A stretch of DNA of 51,785 nucleotides from the NCBI RefSeq assembly GCF_004331685.1, contig NZ_SJSM01000033.1, positions 1 to 51,785 on the forward strand. The letters are read 5' to 3'. How positions within the stretch are numbered: the first letter of the stretch is position 1; each line of letters opens with the position of its first letter. This document shows positions 9,686 through 19,718 of this stretch, in pieces. The position numbers were made by a program, and so were the translations under genes. Origin of the DNA: Pedobacter hiemivivus. Lineage in GTDB: Bacteria > Bacteroidota > Bacteroidia > Sphingobacteriales > Sphingobacteriaceae. Under the pieces are notes generated by a model. It worked only from the letters and a program-made list of their open reading frames with translations, was not told the DNA's origin and made no database searches.

Positions 9686-11989
9686 ATGAAAAAAATAATA
9701 CAGATAGCCAGACTGGAACTCAGCCTGCTATTTTATTCCCCGATTGCCTGGTTACTCATCATGGTGCTCTTTGTGCAGATGGTGCTTACGTTTGGCGTAA
9801 TGGTGGGTCAATTGCAGCACCTGCAACACTTCGGTTTAGAACTTGATTTTTTAACCAATCGGTTCTATACTGCTACAAATGTAGGAGCAGGAGGCATTTA
9901 TGCTTTAATTCTCAAAAGTCTGTACCTGTATACACCCCTGATTACCATGGGTATCATCAGCAGGGAAACCAATAGTGGCAGCATTAAGTTATTGTATTCT
10001 TCACCGGTAAAGCTCAGTGAGATCATTTTTGGAAAGTTTGTTTCCATGCTGGCTTTTAACTTGGTTATTATAGGTGTAATGGGGCTATTTTTTATTTTTG
10101 GAGTCCTGTTTATTGAAAATTTTGACTATCCGCATCCCCTGGTTGCGATGTTTACCTGTTTCCTCTTGTTGAGCGCTTATGCTGCTATTGGGATTTTTAT
10201 GTCCAGCTTGACTACCTACCAAGTGGTAGCAGCCATTAGTACTTTTATGATTCTGGGATCTTTAAACTATATCGGCAGTTTTGGACAGCGAATTGATTTT
10301 GTCCGTGACCTGACCCATAGTTTGGCCATTGGGAGTCGCACAAATTTGATGATCAATGGTTTGATGAATAGCCGAGATGTCATTTACTATCTGGTTATTT
10401 CCGGAATGTTCCTGGCTTTTACCATTACCAGACTCGACTTCGCGAGGCAAACAAGACCATTTTTGCGACAGCTAAGCCGCTACGGTTTGATTGTGATTGT
10501 GGGCCTCGCGGTAGCTTATCTCAGCTCTCGCCAACCCCTAATTGCTTATTATGATGCCACAGATACGAAAGTGAATACCATCGTTAAGGCTACCCAGAAA
10601 ATACTGAAAGATATGGGGGATGAACCGGTGGAGGTGACCGAGTACATCAATGTCATGGATTATACTTACTCCAATGCTGACCCTGGTCTACGGATTCTTG
10701 ATATTGCGCGTTGGGAGGCTTATTTACGTTTTAAATCGAATATTAAGCTCAAATGGGTTTATTATTATGACAGTATCCCTGCCCCACAATTTTATGCAGC
10801 CAATCCGGGAAAAAGTTTAAAAACCCTGTTTAAGGAAAGGGTAAAAGCTTTAGAATTGGATACGAACGATTTTCTAGAACCTGAGCTGATCCGCAAACAA
10901 GTAAACCTGAGTGGAGAAAATGGACGCTTGGTGATGCAGGTCAAATACAAGAATAAAACCACTTTTCTAAGAACTTTCGATGATAGTGACTTCTGGCCCG
11001 GAGAACCCGAAACGGCGGCGGCACTGAAACGTTTGATTGTTATACCGCCTAAGCTTGTTTTTGCTACAGATGGCTATCAGCGAAGTGTAGACAAAGTGGG
11101 CGATCGCGACTATAAAATGTTTTTTAATATCAAGACGGCACGGGCTTCATTGATCAACCAGGGATTTGATGTAGATAGTATTGCTATAGAAAACCATGAA
11201 ATACCAAGTGGCATTGCTGCGCTCATTATTGGTGATCCAAAGGTAGCCTATAGTCCGGCTGCTTTGACTAAAATCAAGAAGTATGTTGCTGATGGCGGAA
11301 ACCTGTTGATTGTAGGTGAACCGGGCAAACAATCAGTAGTTAACCCTTTACTGGATTCACTGGGTGTTAAAATGCTCGATGGAACCCTTGTACAGCGTAG
11401 CAGGGATTATTCCTATAACCTGGTTACGCCTAGGCTAACTAAAGAGGCTTTATCCATGTACTCCGGCTTAAATAATCCTTATCAAAAGAAAGAGATCATA
11501 TCGATGCCGGGTGTAGCCGCATTAAGTTTTGACCCTCAATCGGCTTTTAAAACCCAAGCCATTCTAACCACAGATGCCAAATATAGCTGGATTAAAAAAG
11601 GATCTTTTGTACTGGATTCGGCTGCATTGGTTTTTGAAGCAAAAAACGGTGACCAACAAGGTGCCTTTCCTGGGGCATTGATGCTAACAAGGAAAATGAC
11701 GCATAAAGAACAACGGATTGTGGTAGCGGGAGATGCAGATTTCTTCAGTAACAAAGAGCTGGGAAGATCAAACTTGCAAACAGCTAACGGAACTCTTGCT
11801 ATAGCCATTTTTACCTGGTTCTCTAACAATGAGTTCCCGGTTGATATGTCGCGTCCGCCCTCGAAAGACAACAAACTGAAGCTGAATAAAGCAGGAGTGA
11901 AAACTGTAAAGATAGTGTATTATGGCCTGATCCCGGGTGCGATTGTCCTACTGGGCATGGTGCTTTTGATCCGCAGAAAACGTAAATAA
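9686..11989 (+). CDS. ABC-2 permease/auxiliary fusion (GldF-GldG-like), copy 1
   Basis: 767 residues. Residues ~1-265 are an ABC-2 type membrane domain with about six hydrophobic segments (for example LLIMVLFVQMVLTFGVMVG and FLLLSAYAAIGIFMSSL). Residues ~270-735 form a large extracytoplasmic domain like GldG (ABC_transp_aux), with APKLV/PPKLVFATDGYQRS-type and YVADGGNLLIVGEPGKQ motifs. A final membrane helix (about 742-760) precedes a basic tail RRKRK. In Flavobacterium GldF and GldG are separate proteins; here they are fused. It is a close paralogue of the gene at 17427-19718, sharing an almost identical first 25 residues and last six residues. Three bases separate it from the MutS-like gene. 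Confidence 0.87.
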   Translation: MKKIIQIARLELSLLFYSPIAWLLIMVLFVQMVLTFGVMVGQLQHLQHFGLELDFLTNRFYTATNVGAGGIYALILKSLYLYTPLITMGIISRETNSGSIKLLYSSPVKLSEIIFGKFVSMLAFNLVIIGVMGLFFIFGVLFIENFDYPHPLVAMFTCFLLLSAYAAIGIFMSSLTTYQVVAAISTFMILGSLNYIGSFGQRIDFVRDLTHSLAIGSRTNLMINGLMNSRDVIYYLVISGMFLAFTITRLDFARQTRPFLRQLSRYGLIVIVGLAVAYLSSRQPLIAYYDATDTKVNTIVKATQKILKDMGDEPVEVTEYINVMDYTYSNADPGLRILDIARWEAYLRFKSNIKLKWVYYYDSIPAPQFYAANPGKSLKTLFKERVKALELDTNDFLEPELIRKQVNLSGENGRLVMQVKYKNKTTFLRTFDDSDFWPGEPETAAALKRLIVIPPKLVFATDGYQRSVDKVGDRDYKMFFNIKTARASLINQGFDVDSIAIENHEIPSGIAALIIGDPKVAYSPAALTKIKKYVADGGNLLIVGEPGKQSVVNPLLDSLGVKMLDGTLVQRSRDYSYNLVTPRLTKEALSMYSGLNNPYQKKEIISMPGVAALSFDPQSAFKTQAILTTDAKYSWIKKGSFVLDSAALVFEAKNGDQQGAFPGALMLTRKMTHKEQRIVVAGDADFFSNKELGRSNLQTANGTLAIAIFTWFSNNEFPVDMSRPPSKDNKLKLNKAGVKTVKIVYYGLIPGAIVLLGMVLLIRRKRK

Positions 11990-11991
11990 TT

Positions 11992-14643
11992 ATGAGCTTT
12001 ATAACCGATAAACAAACCATCGACGATTTGAATGTTTTCTCCAAATCGGGGAGCGATTCAATCTACCATATTTTTAATAAAACTTATACCCAGGGCGGAG
12101 CTTCCTTGCTGGAAGATATGTTCCGGAACCCACTTTCGGATGATCAGTCGATTAACGATCGGGTGGCCATTTTACGGTATTTCCAGGAAAGTAAAACGGA
12201 ATTTCCTTTACAAGGGAATCGCTTTGAAGAAGCCGAACGATATTTAGGAAATACAGATCCACGTAGCCGCCTATCTAACCAGGGCTTTAGTATGGCCGAT
12301 TTTAAAGCAGCCGGACAAAGCGTAGAGGCTCTGATCGAAATTTTGAAGGGACTGAAAAGGTTTATGCTGGAGATTGAGCCTAAAGTGTCGGCTAATCCTT
12401 ATGCCAAGCAAGTGGAGCTGGTGATCACTTTGTTGAAAGCCAAAGAGCTGGAACTCATTTTTGCTGATCATGGCAAAGGCAAAATCTCTTCTGGCAAAAT
12501 TGTAGAATATGATAATATTTTGCGATTCCAGCAACGTGCCTTGATGGAAAAAATACTCCAGCACATTTATCACCTGGATGTATACATTTCCATTGCCCGG
12601 GTGGCCAGCGAAAGAGATTATATATTTGCCACAGCATTAAAGCGCGATGCCAACCGGTTGAGCTTACAGGGTGTTTATCATCCCTTATTACATAAACCAG
12701 TTGCCAATTCATTAGAAATGACGCCCGAAAGTAACATTGTGTTCCTAACGGGGGCCAATATGGGGGGTAAATCGACTTTCATGAAATCGCTGAGCATTGC
12801 CATGTACCTGGCACATCTGGGTTTTCCTATTGCGGCAAAGCAAATGGAGTTCTCTGTGTGCGATGGTATGTATACCACCATCAACCTGCCGGATAACCTG
12901 GCCATGGGGGCCAGTCATTTCTATGCGGAAGTACTACGGGTAAAGAAAGTAGCGGTAGAGCTTGGCGCAGGTAAAAATCTCTTTGTGGTATTTGATGAGT
13001 TGTTTAGAGGGACCAATGTGAAGGATGCTTATGAAGGCACCATTGCCATCATGGAAGCTTTTGCTAAAAAGCCACATTCCTTATTTGTGATTTCAACGCA
13101 CATTATGGAAGCTGGGTCGGTGTTAAGAGAAAGATGCAATAACATGATCTTCCGGTATTTGCCCACACGTATGGAGAACGGTAAGCCCGTTTATACCTAT
13201 ACGCTTACCGAAGGGATTACGGATGACCGTCATGGGATGATCATCATCAATAACGAAGGGGTAATAGAACTCATCAAAGATGAAAAGCAAACGAAACAAC
13301 AGCATCCTAACTTTCTCGCAGATAAGCAAACAGTAGAAGATTTGAACCTGCAGGGTAAGTTTAAACAACAATCCGTTTATAGCTTATTCAATCACCTGCA
13401 AACCCGGGGCGGAGAAAAGGTGCTGGAAGGCATGTTTGCCCGTCCGCTGAATAACGTGGAGCAGATCAATAAGCGTAGTGCGCTGTTTGCTTTTATTCAG
13501 CAACATAACATCATTTTTCCGGTGATCCGTTCGCAGGTGGAATCGATGGAAGATTACCTGGCTGGAGGAGCTGGCGCTGCTTTGCCAAGAGTAGCCTGGG
13601 GGATTTTCGCCAAGAAATTTAAACAAGTGCTTTTTCACAATGCCGAATTGTTGCAGCTGCAAGCCGGACAATCGGTAACCATTGAAGTGTTGCAGGCTTT
13701 TAGAGATTTCTTCTCTGAACTGAAAGGAAAAGCAGGTGTTTCAGTATATCAGGGTGATTTAGATACCGCATTGAGAGTGTTACAAGATTCAAGATTACAA
13801 GGGATATTAGATGCTCCTGAAGGTCAGCTTTCGCTGATGCAGCTGATCCGCAATGACTATGTGATCCGTCATGCGATGATCAGTCAGATGGAAGGCTTAT
13901 TGAAATTGATTTATGAGCTGGATGTGTATGTCGGCGTAGCCGCTGTAGCGGCAGATCAGGGTTTTGTATATGCCAAAGCCTTACCAGTCGCACAGATGTT
14001 ATTAGATATGGAAGGTTTCCGCCATCCTGCCTTAAAAAATGGGGTAAGCAATAACTTACATTTAACACGCGAACGCAATATGTTGTTCCTCACCGGGGCC
14101 AATATGGCGGGTAAATCTACTTTTATGAAATCTATGGGAATTGCTGTTTACCTGGCGCACATGGGTTTCCCGATAGCGGCGAGACGTATGGAGTTTTCGG
14201 TAAAAGATGGACTGTTCTCTTCAATTAACGTGTCGGATAACCTGGATATGGGCTACAGTCATTTTTATGCAGAAGTATTGCGTACAAAAACGGTTGCTAA
14301 AGCAGTCAGTGAATCGGAAGACTTATACGTATTGTTTGATGAGTTGTTTAAAGGAACGAATGTGAAGGATGCTTACGACGCTACTTTGGCGGTTACGAAA
14401 GCTTTCTCTGAGAACAGGAACAGCTTCTTTGTGGTATCCACCCACATCATTGAAGTTGGGGAAGCCTTAGGCAAAGTATCGGATAATGTACAATTCTCTT
14501 TCTTGCCTACGGTAATGAAAGATGGTGTACCTACCTATCCATATACACTGGCCAGTGGAATCACTACCGACAGACAAGGTATGATCATCATCGAAAATGA
14601 AAAGATTGTAGAGATTATTAAAGCAGAACAATATGTTAATTAA
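11992..14643 (+). CDS. Tandem-duplicated MutS-like ATPase (two MutS core/ATPase units fused)
   Basis: 883 residues made of two homologous units, about 1-438 and 439-883. Each begins with an xDKQTxxDL segment (near residues 5 and 443). Each ends with a MutS domain V ATPase: Walker A TGANMGGKST at 253-262 and TGANMAGKST at 701-710, Walker B-type FDELF-GTN, and STHI. No mismatch-recognition (MutS I) domain, PCNA motif or Smr nuclease is seen, so a repair role is doubtful. A covalent pair of ATPases would mimic the dimer that MutS proteins normally form. It lies between an ABC permease and an M16 peptidase gene, overlapping the latter by 11 bp, which suggests translational coupling and a shared role. 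Its actual function is unknown. Confidence 0.88.
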   Translation: MSFITDKQTIDDLNVFSKSGSDSIYHIFNKTYTQGGASLLEDMFRNPLSDDQSINDRVAILRYFQESKTEFPLQGNRFEEAERYLGNTDPRSRLSNQGFSMADFKAAGQSVEALIEILKGLKRFMLEIEPKVSANPYAKQVELVITLLKAKELELIFADHGKGKISSGKIVEYDNILRFQQRALMEKILQHIYHLDVYISIARVASERDYIFATALKRDANRLSLQGVYHPLLHKPVANSLEMTPESNIVFLTGANMGGKSTFMKSLSIAMYLAHLGFPIAAKQMEFSVCDGMYTTINLPDNLAMGASHFYAEVLRVKKVAVELGAGKNLFVVFDELFRGTNVKDAYEGTIAIMEAFAKKPHSLFVISTHIMEAGSVLRERCNNMIFRYLPTRMENGKPVYTYTLTEGITDDRHGMIIINNEGVIELIKDEKQTKQQHPNFLADKQTVEDLNLQGKFKQQSVYSLFNHLQTRGGEKVLEGMFARPLNNVEQINKRSALFAFIQQHNIIFPVIRSQVESMEDYLAGGAGAALPRVAWGIFAKKFKQVLFHNAELLQLQAGQSVTIEVLQAFRDFFSELKGKAGVSVYQGDLDTALRVLQDSRLQGILDAPEGQLSLMQLIRNDYVIRHAMISQMEGLLKLIYELDVYVGVAAVAADQGFVYAKALPVAQMLLDMEGFRHPALKNGVSNNLHLTRERNMLFLTGANMAGKSTFMKSMGIAVYLAHMGFPIAARRMEFSVKDGLFSSINVSDNLDMGYSHFYAEVLRTKTVAKAVSESEDLYVLFDELFKGTNVKDAYDATLAVTKAFSENRNSFFVVSTHIIEVGEALGKVSDNVQFSFLPTVMKDGVPTYPYTLASGITTDRQGMIIIENEKIVEIIKAEQYVN

Positions 14644-17416
14644 ATATAGATTTTTAGGCTTACTGTCTGTTGGGGCCTTTTGTATGTTTTTGGCTTGTAA
14701 AACTCAGCTGGATAACCAGGCCTTGTCTCTTGATCCTGAATTGAGGACCGGGAAGCTGGCCAATGGATTTACCTATTACATCCGCAAAAATAAAAGCCCG
14801 GAAAAAAGGGTCATGATGTACCTGGCCGTAAAGGCAGGTTCTATTCTGGAAACAGATCAGCAAAGAGGAGTAGCCCATTTTATAGAGCACATGAGTTTTA
14901 ACGGGACTAAACATTTTCCTAAAAAGGAACTCTCCAATTACCTGGAAAAATCAGGGGTGCGTTTTGGTGCAGACATCAATGCCAATACTGGCCCTGATGA
15001 AACTGTATACCAGCTGCCATTGCCATCTGATAATCCTGAACTGCTTAACAACGGTTTACAGATTATGCGGGACTGGGCACAAGATGCGAATATAGAAGCA
15101 GAAGATGTGGAAAAGGAGCGTCATGTGATTTTAGAAGAAAAGCGTGTCCGCCAGGGTATGCAGCAACGTTACGAAGAAAAAAGCATACAGTTGTGTAGCA
15201 ATGGATCCCGATATGGATCGCGTTTGCCGATTGGAACAGAGGAAGTTATTTCGAAGGTCACACCAGAAGAAATCCGTAGTTTTTATAAAGATTGGTACCG
15301 TCCAAATTTACAGGCTTTAATTGTTGTAGGGGATATTGATGCCGATCAGATGGAGAAAGCCATCAAAGCGAAGTTTGCGGACCTGAAAAACCCGGAAAAA
15401 GAGAAAGAGCGCCCAATATATCGCGCAGAATTGACTGGTAAAAACCAGTATATGCAGTTCATAGACCCGGAATTTGGTGGTATTGGTGTAGAGATTTTAA
15501 TGAAACAGAAGCAAGCTGTAATGGCTACCACATCAGACTACCGCAACGCGCTGCTGAAAAACCTATTGGGACAAATGATCAATGCGAGGTTCAGGCAAAT
15601 GCCATTCGCCACATTTACTTCATTAACCGGTGGACTTTCTGCTTTCTCAGTTAACCTAGGCACCAAGCCCGCCGAGACACAGCCATCGTTACAGGGTGTT
15701 TGGCTAGAGCTGCGCCGGATGCAGGAGCAGGGCTTTTTGCAAACTGAACTGGACCGCGTGAAAAAGAGCTACCAGCAAAGAATGGCTGATGCACTGAAAG
15801 AGCATGATAAAACGGCTTCCGAAGTGCTGATCAAACCTTATCTACAACATTTCCTGACAGGCAATATTGCTCCCGGAATTGCTAAGGAATATGAACTAAC
15901 CAGTCAGCTATTGCCTGATATTACCCTAACAGAAATTAACGACTTATTGAAATCTTATCTGAAGGATACCGATCGCGATATCATCGTGAAATCTTCTGAA
16001 GAAAATAAAGCTTTTCTACCAGATGAGGCTACTGTATTGAGTTGGATAGATGCAGTTTATACGGCTCCCTTAAGTCCATTTGTGGATGAAATACAGGACC
16101 TTCCATTGTTGAAAAAAACACCCGTTCCAGGTAAGATTACTAGCTTGGAAGATTTTGGAAAAATCGGCGTGCAGAAGATTACGCTGAGCAATGGTGTAAC
16201 TGTATGGTTAAAGAAAACCAATTTCCAGAATGATCAGATCTTGTTTAAAGGGCTTGCCGAGGGTGGAGCTTCTCTATATCCAGATGCAGATCATCAAAAT
16301 GCCATTAATGCCGCAAATGTAGTGTCGGTTTCGGGTGCAGGAAACTATAATGCCGAGCAGCTTAGTAAATTGTTTACTGGTAGGCAGGTACAGGTAAGTC
16401 CTTTTGTGAATGATCTTTATCAGGGATTTAGCGGTGGTAGCTCTAAAGAAGAGCTGGCAACCACGCTTGAACTGCTCAATGCTTATTTTACGGAACCCCG
16501 AAAGGACCAGGAAGCATTCGATGTATTGATTGGTCGCACCAAAGAACAATTGGCCAATAAGGGAAGTAATCCGGCCCAGGTATTTATGGATGCGGTAAGC
16601 TTGGTGTTGGGCAACTATCATGTCCGCAAACAGCCTCGAAGCATAAACAGCATAAATGCCGTTAAGCTGGATAGAGCCTATGAGATTTACAAAGAGCGTT
16701 TCTCTGACGCTTCCGGTTTTAATTTCTTTTTTGTGGGGAACATAGATTTGGAAACGATGAAACCTTTATTGGAGAAATACCTGGGTTCATTGCCTGCAAA
16801 AGGATTGAAAGAAAAAGCTCGCGACCTGAACATTAACATTCCTGCAGGCCGGATTGCTAAGACCGTATACAAAGGTACGGCACAGAAATCAAGCGTGATG
16901 CTGGTTTATTCTGGTCCTTTTGATTACAGTTTTGACAATACGTTTAAGATGAATGCCATTGCCGATGCCCTGAAGATTAGCATTACGCAGCGACTTCGCG
17001 ATCAGGAGGGTGGTACTTATACACCAAACGTACAAATGAGCATGACCAAATACCTGAAAAGCAGGTTTAGTCTGACCATTTCCTTTGATTGTGCCCCGCA
17101 GAATGTAGATCAATTGATTGTCTCGGCACAGGATGAATTAAATAAAATGAGAACATCAGGCCCCTCTGCCGAAAACCTACAAAAATTTAAAGCGGTAAGT
17201 AAATCAGGACTGCAAAGCGGTTCAACAAATAACGGATACTGGTTGGATTACCTGGTTTCAAGGAACATCAATAAAGAGCCCTTAACACAGTTTTTTGACT
17301 ATGAAACCGCGATAAATAATATGACGGTTCAATCTATTAAGCAGGTGGCAGCCACTTACATTCAGGATAAAAACTATGTAAAGCTGGTATTGATGCCAGA
17401 AAAAACTAACCATTGA
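14633..17416 (+). CDS. M16-family zinc metallopeptidase, lipoprotein (pitrilysin/insulinase type)
   Basis: 927 residues. The lipobox FLAC puts the lipidated Cys at 22 (CKTQLD). The inverted zinc motif HFIEH gives H82, E85 (catalytic base) and H86; the third ligand is E169 in ERHVILEE, at the spacing found in pitrilysin. Four M16 modules are expected: the N-terminal half is active, and the second half (from about residue 510) lacks the zinc motif, as is usual. M16 enzymes enclose unfolded or peptide substrates in a clamshell chamber. The gene overlaps the MutS-like gene and is followed 10 bp later by an ABC permease. Unlike the other lipoproteins here, the residue two after Cys is Thr, not Lys, so it may stay periplasmic; that is inference. 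Confidence 0.92.
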   Translation: MLIKYRFLGLLSVGAFCMFLACKTQLDNQALSLDPELRTGKLANGFTYYIRKNKSPEKRVMMYLAVKAGSILETDQQRGVAHFIEHMSFNGTKHFPKKELSNYLEKSGVRFGADINANTGPDETVYQLPLPSDNPELLNNGLQIMRDWAQDANIEAEDVEKERHVILEEKRVRQGMQQRYEEKSIQLCSNGSRYGSRLPIGTEEVISKVTPEEIRSFYKDWYRPNLQALIVVGDIDADQMEKAIKAKFADLKNPEKEKERPIYRAELTGKNQYMQFIDPEFGGIGVEILMKQKQAVMATTSDYRNALLKNLLGQMINARFRQMPFATFTSLTGGLSAFSVNLGTKPAETQPSLQGVWLELRRMQEQGFLQTELDRVKKSYQQRMADALKEHDKTASEVLIKPYLQHFLTGNIAPGIAKEYELTSQLLPDITLTEINDLLKSYLKDTDRDIIVKSSEENKAFLPDEATVLSWIDAVYTAPLSPFVDEIQDLPLLKKTPVPGKITSLEDFGKIGVQKITLSNGVTVWLKKTNFQNDQILFKGLAEGGASLYPDADHQNAINAANVVSVSGAGNYNAEQLSKLFTGRQVQVSPFVNDLYQGFSGGSSKEELATTLELLNAYFTEPRKDQEAFDVLIGRTKEQLANKGSNPAQVFMDAVSLVLGNYHVRKQPRSINSINAVKLDRAYEIYKERFSDASGFNFFFVGNIDLETMKPLLEKYLGSLPAKGLKEKARDLNINIPAGRIAKTVYKGTAQKSSVMLVYSGPFDYSFDNTFKMNAIADALKISITQRLRDQEGGTYTPNVQMSMTKYLKSRFSLTISFDCAPQNVDQLIVSAQDELNKMRTSGPSAENLQKFKAVSKSGLQSGSTNNGYWLDYLVSRNINKEPLTQFFDYETAINNMTVQSIKQVAATYIQDKNYVKLVLMPEKTNH

Positions 17417-17426
17417 TATACGAAAT

Positions 17427-19718
17427 ATGAAGAAAATTATACAAATAGCCAGGCTGGAGCTCAGCCTGCTATTTTATTCACCAATAGCCTGGTTATTGAT
17501 CATTGTGCTCATTACACAGTTAAACCTGGCTTTTATGCCAGGCATCCCCGGACTGGTGCAAGGAGGGACATTTGGTTTTTTAACTACAATTTATGCCAAT
17601 GTTCCGGATAAAACGAATCTCCTGACCCAAATTTTGGAATACCTGTACCTCTACATTCCTTTGATTACCATGGGGATTATCAGCAAGGAAACCAGTAGTG
17701 GAAGTATAAAATTACTTTATTCTTCCCCGGTAAAACTAAGCCAGGTGATTTATGGGAAGTTTATTTCCATGCTCATTTATAACCTGGTGATTATAGGCAT
17801 ACTCGTTTTGTTTATGTTGATTGGCGCCGTGTTCTTCGTTAATTTTGATTATCCACATGCCTTGGTTGGGCTGTTGGCTATTTTCCTGTTGTTAAGCGCT
17901 TATGCAGCGATAGGGATTTTTGTATCTAGCTTAACCACTTATCAGGCAGTAGCCGCGATTAGCACGTTTGTGATGCTGGCTTTTATGAATTACATAGGAA
18001 CGCTTGGACAGGATCTTGATTTTATCCGTGATTTGACGCATAGTCTTTCCATGCCTAGTCGTACCGAGCGTATGATTGCAGGATTGTTAAATACCCGTGA
18101 TGTGATTTATTATGTGGTGATTTCGGGAATGTTTCTGGCATTTACCATTACAAAATTGGAACTGGAACGGCTGTCCAGATCGTTTTTACAACAGGCTAGC
18201 CGATATGCACTGATCTTATTGGTCGGTTTAAGCATTGCCTATGTCAGTTCGCGTCAGCCGATGATCGGATATTATGATGCCACGGCCACTAAAACAAATA
18301 CCATTACTAAAGTCTCACAGGAGATCCTTAAAAATATGGGTGAGGAGCCCATTGAAGTAACTACCTACGTTAATGGATTAGACGATTCTTATTTTAGAGG
18401 AGCGCCTATTGAACGCATTTCTAATATTGCCCGTTGGGAATCTTATCTGCGATTTAAACCTAACATTAAGCTGAAATGGGTTTATTATTATGACAGTGTT
18501 CCTGGCGTTACGCCACAATTGATTGAACAGAAAGTAAGCTTCAATAAGTACGTAACTATCATGGCTGATTTGCAACAAATCGATATTACTGATTTTTTGA
18601 GTCCGCAAGAACTTAAAGCGCAGGTTGATTTGCGTGGAGAAAGTGCCCGTTTGGTGATGCAATTGAAATATAAAGGGAAGACTACTTTTTTACGGACATT
18701 TCCTGCCCCTGATAATCAATTTTGGCCATCTGAAGCCGAAACCGGAGCTGCTTTAAAGCGATTGATTGTTACCGCACCTAAGCTTGTTTTTGCTACAGAT
18801 GGTTATCAACGCAGTATGGATAAAATGGGCGATCGGGATTACAAGGTATTGGCTAATAGTAAGTATTCCAGAAGTTCATTGGTTAATCAGGGTTTTGATG
18901 TAGACAGCGTTTCTTTGGAACGTAATGAGATTCCGAAAGATATTGCTGCCTTGATCATTGCTGATCCAAGGGTGGAGTTTACTGCGGTTGCCAAAACAAA
19001 GCTTCAAAAATATATTGCTGACGGTGGAAACCTGATGATTGCCGGAGAACCGGGTAAACAGAACGTTGTTAATTCCTTGCTGGATTCATTGGGTGTTCAA
19101 ATGCTAAACGGAACCATTGTTCAAAAAAGCAGGGATTATTCTTTTGATCTGGTTACACCAAGTCTGGCTGCGGGCGCTGTAGCTATGGACAAAAGTTTGC
19201 AACAGTTTTATATGTATAAAATGGTAGTTTCTATGCCTAATGCTGGCGCGTTAAGCTACGTACCACAGGGAGGCTTTAGCGTTCATCCGCTATTAATGTC
19301 TGATGCCCAAACGAGCTGGATCAAGAAAGGCAAGTTTGTCCTAGACTCAGCAACATTGGTAGTTGATCACATCAAGGGTGATCAGGAGGGAAGTTTCCCT
19401 ACAGCATTGATGCTCACCAGGAATGTGAAGAATAAGGAACAACGGATCATCGTATCTGCTGATGCGGACTTTTTCAGCAATACAGAATTGAGTCGGAACA
19501 ATCTGCAAACCTTAAATGTCAATTTTGCGATGAGTATATTCCGATGGTTCTCCTATGGAGAGTTTCCAATCGATACCAGTCGCCCAGCTTCAAAAGATAA
19601 TATGACTACGCTGATTAAGGACTATGTAAAACCGATACAAATCTTGTATTATTTCATCATTCCAGGTGTCATATTCTTAGTAGGCCTTATTTTATTAATC
19701 CGCAGAAAACGTAAATAA
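17427..19718 (+). CDS. ABC-2 permease/auxiliary fusion (GldF-GldG-like), copy 2
   Basis: 763 residues, collinear with the gene at 9686-11989. It starts with the same MKKIIQIARLELSLLFYSP and ends with the same LIRRKRK. It has about six membrane segments in the first ~265 residues, the GldG-like extracytoplasmic domain (LVFATDGYQRSMDK, YIADGGNLMIAGEPGKQ), and a final membrane helix near 738-757. No ATPase gene accompanies this copy, so the simplest model is a heterodimeric membrane pair, copy 1 plus copy 2, driven by the ATPase at 8747-9670. The differences lie mostly in the first extracytoplasmic loop and in scattered positions of the large domain, which could set substrate specificity. Confidence 0.87.
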   Translation: MKKIIQIARLELSLLFYSPIAWLLIIVLITQLNLAFMPGIPGLVQGGTFGFLTTIYANVPDKTNLLTQILEYLYLYIPLITMGIISKETSSGSIKLLYSSPVKLSQVIYGKFISMLIYNLVIIGILVLFMLIGAVFFVNFDYPHALVGLLAIFLLLSAYAAIGIFVSSLTTYQAVAAISTFVMLAFMNYIGTLGQDLDFIRDLTHSLSMPSRTERMIAGLLNTRDVIYYVVISGMFLAFTITKLELERLSRSFLQQASRYALILLVGLSIAYVSSRQPMIGYYDATATKTNTITKVSQEILKNMGEEPIEVTTYVNGLDDSYFRGAPIERISNIARWESYLRFKPNIKLKWVYYYDSVPGVTPQLIEQKVSFNKYVTIMADLQQIDITDFLSPQELKAQVDLRGESARLVMQLKYKGKTTFLRTFPAPDNQFWPSEAETGAALKRLIVTAPKLVFATDGYQRSMDKMGDRDYKVLANSKYSRSSLVNQGFDVDSVSLERNEIPKDIAALIIADPRVEFTAVAKTKLQKYIADGGNLMIAGEPGKQNVVNSLLDSLGVQMLNGTIVQKSRDYSFDLVTPSLAAGAVAMDKSLQQFYMYKMVVSMPNAGALSYVPQGGFSVHPLLMSDAQTSWIKKGKFVLDSATLVVDHIKGDQEGSFPTALMLTRNVKNKEQRIIVSADADFFSNTELSRNNLQTLNVNFAMSIFRWFSYGEFPIDTSRPASKDNMTTLIKDYVKPIQILYYFIIPGVIFLVGLILLIRRKRK

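Noticed and set aside
11536..11874. 112-codon minus-strand ORF inside the first permease gene
   Set aside because: It is antisense to a well-supported gene, with no signal, domain or start context.
8747..11989. A gliding-motility locus because of GldA/GldFG resemblance
   Set aside because: No other gld or spr genes are present, and such ABC genes occur widely without gliding.
11992..14643. Reading the MutS-like gene as the mismatch-repair MutS
   Set aside because: It lacks the mismatch-recognition domain, is internally duplicated and sits in an exporter/peptidase run.
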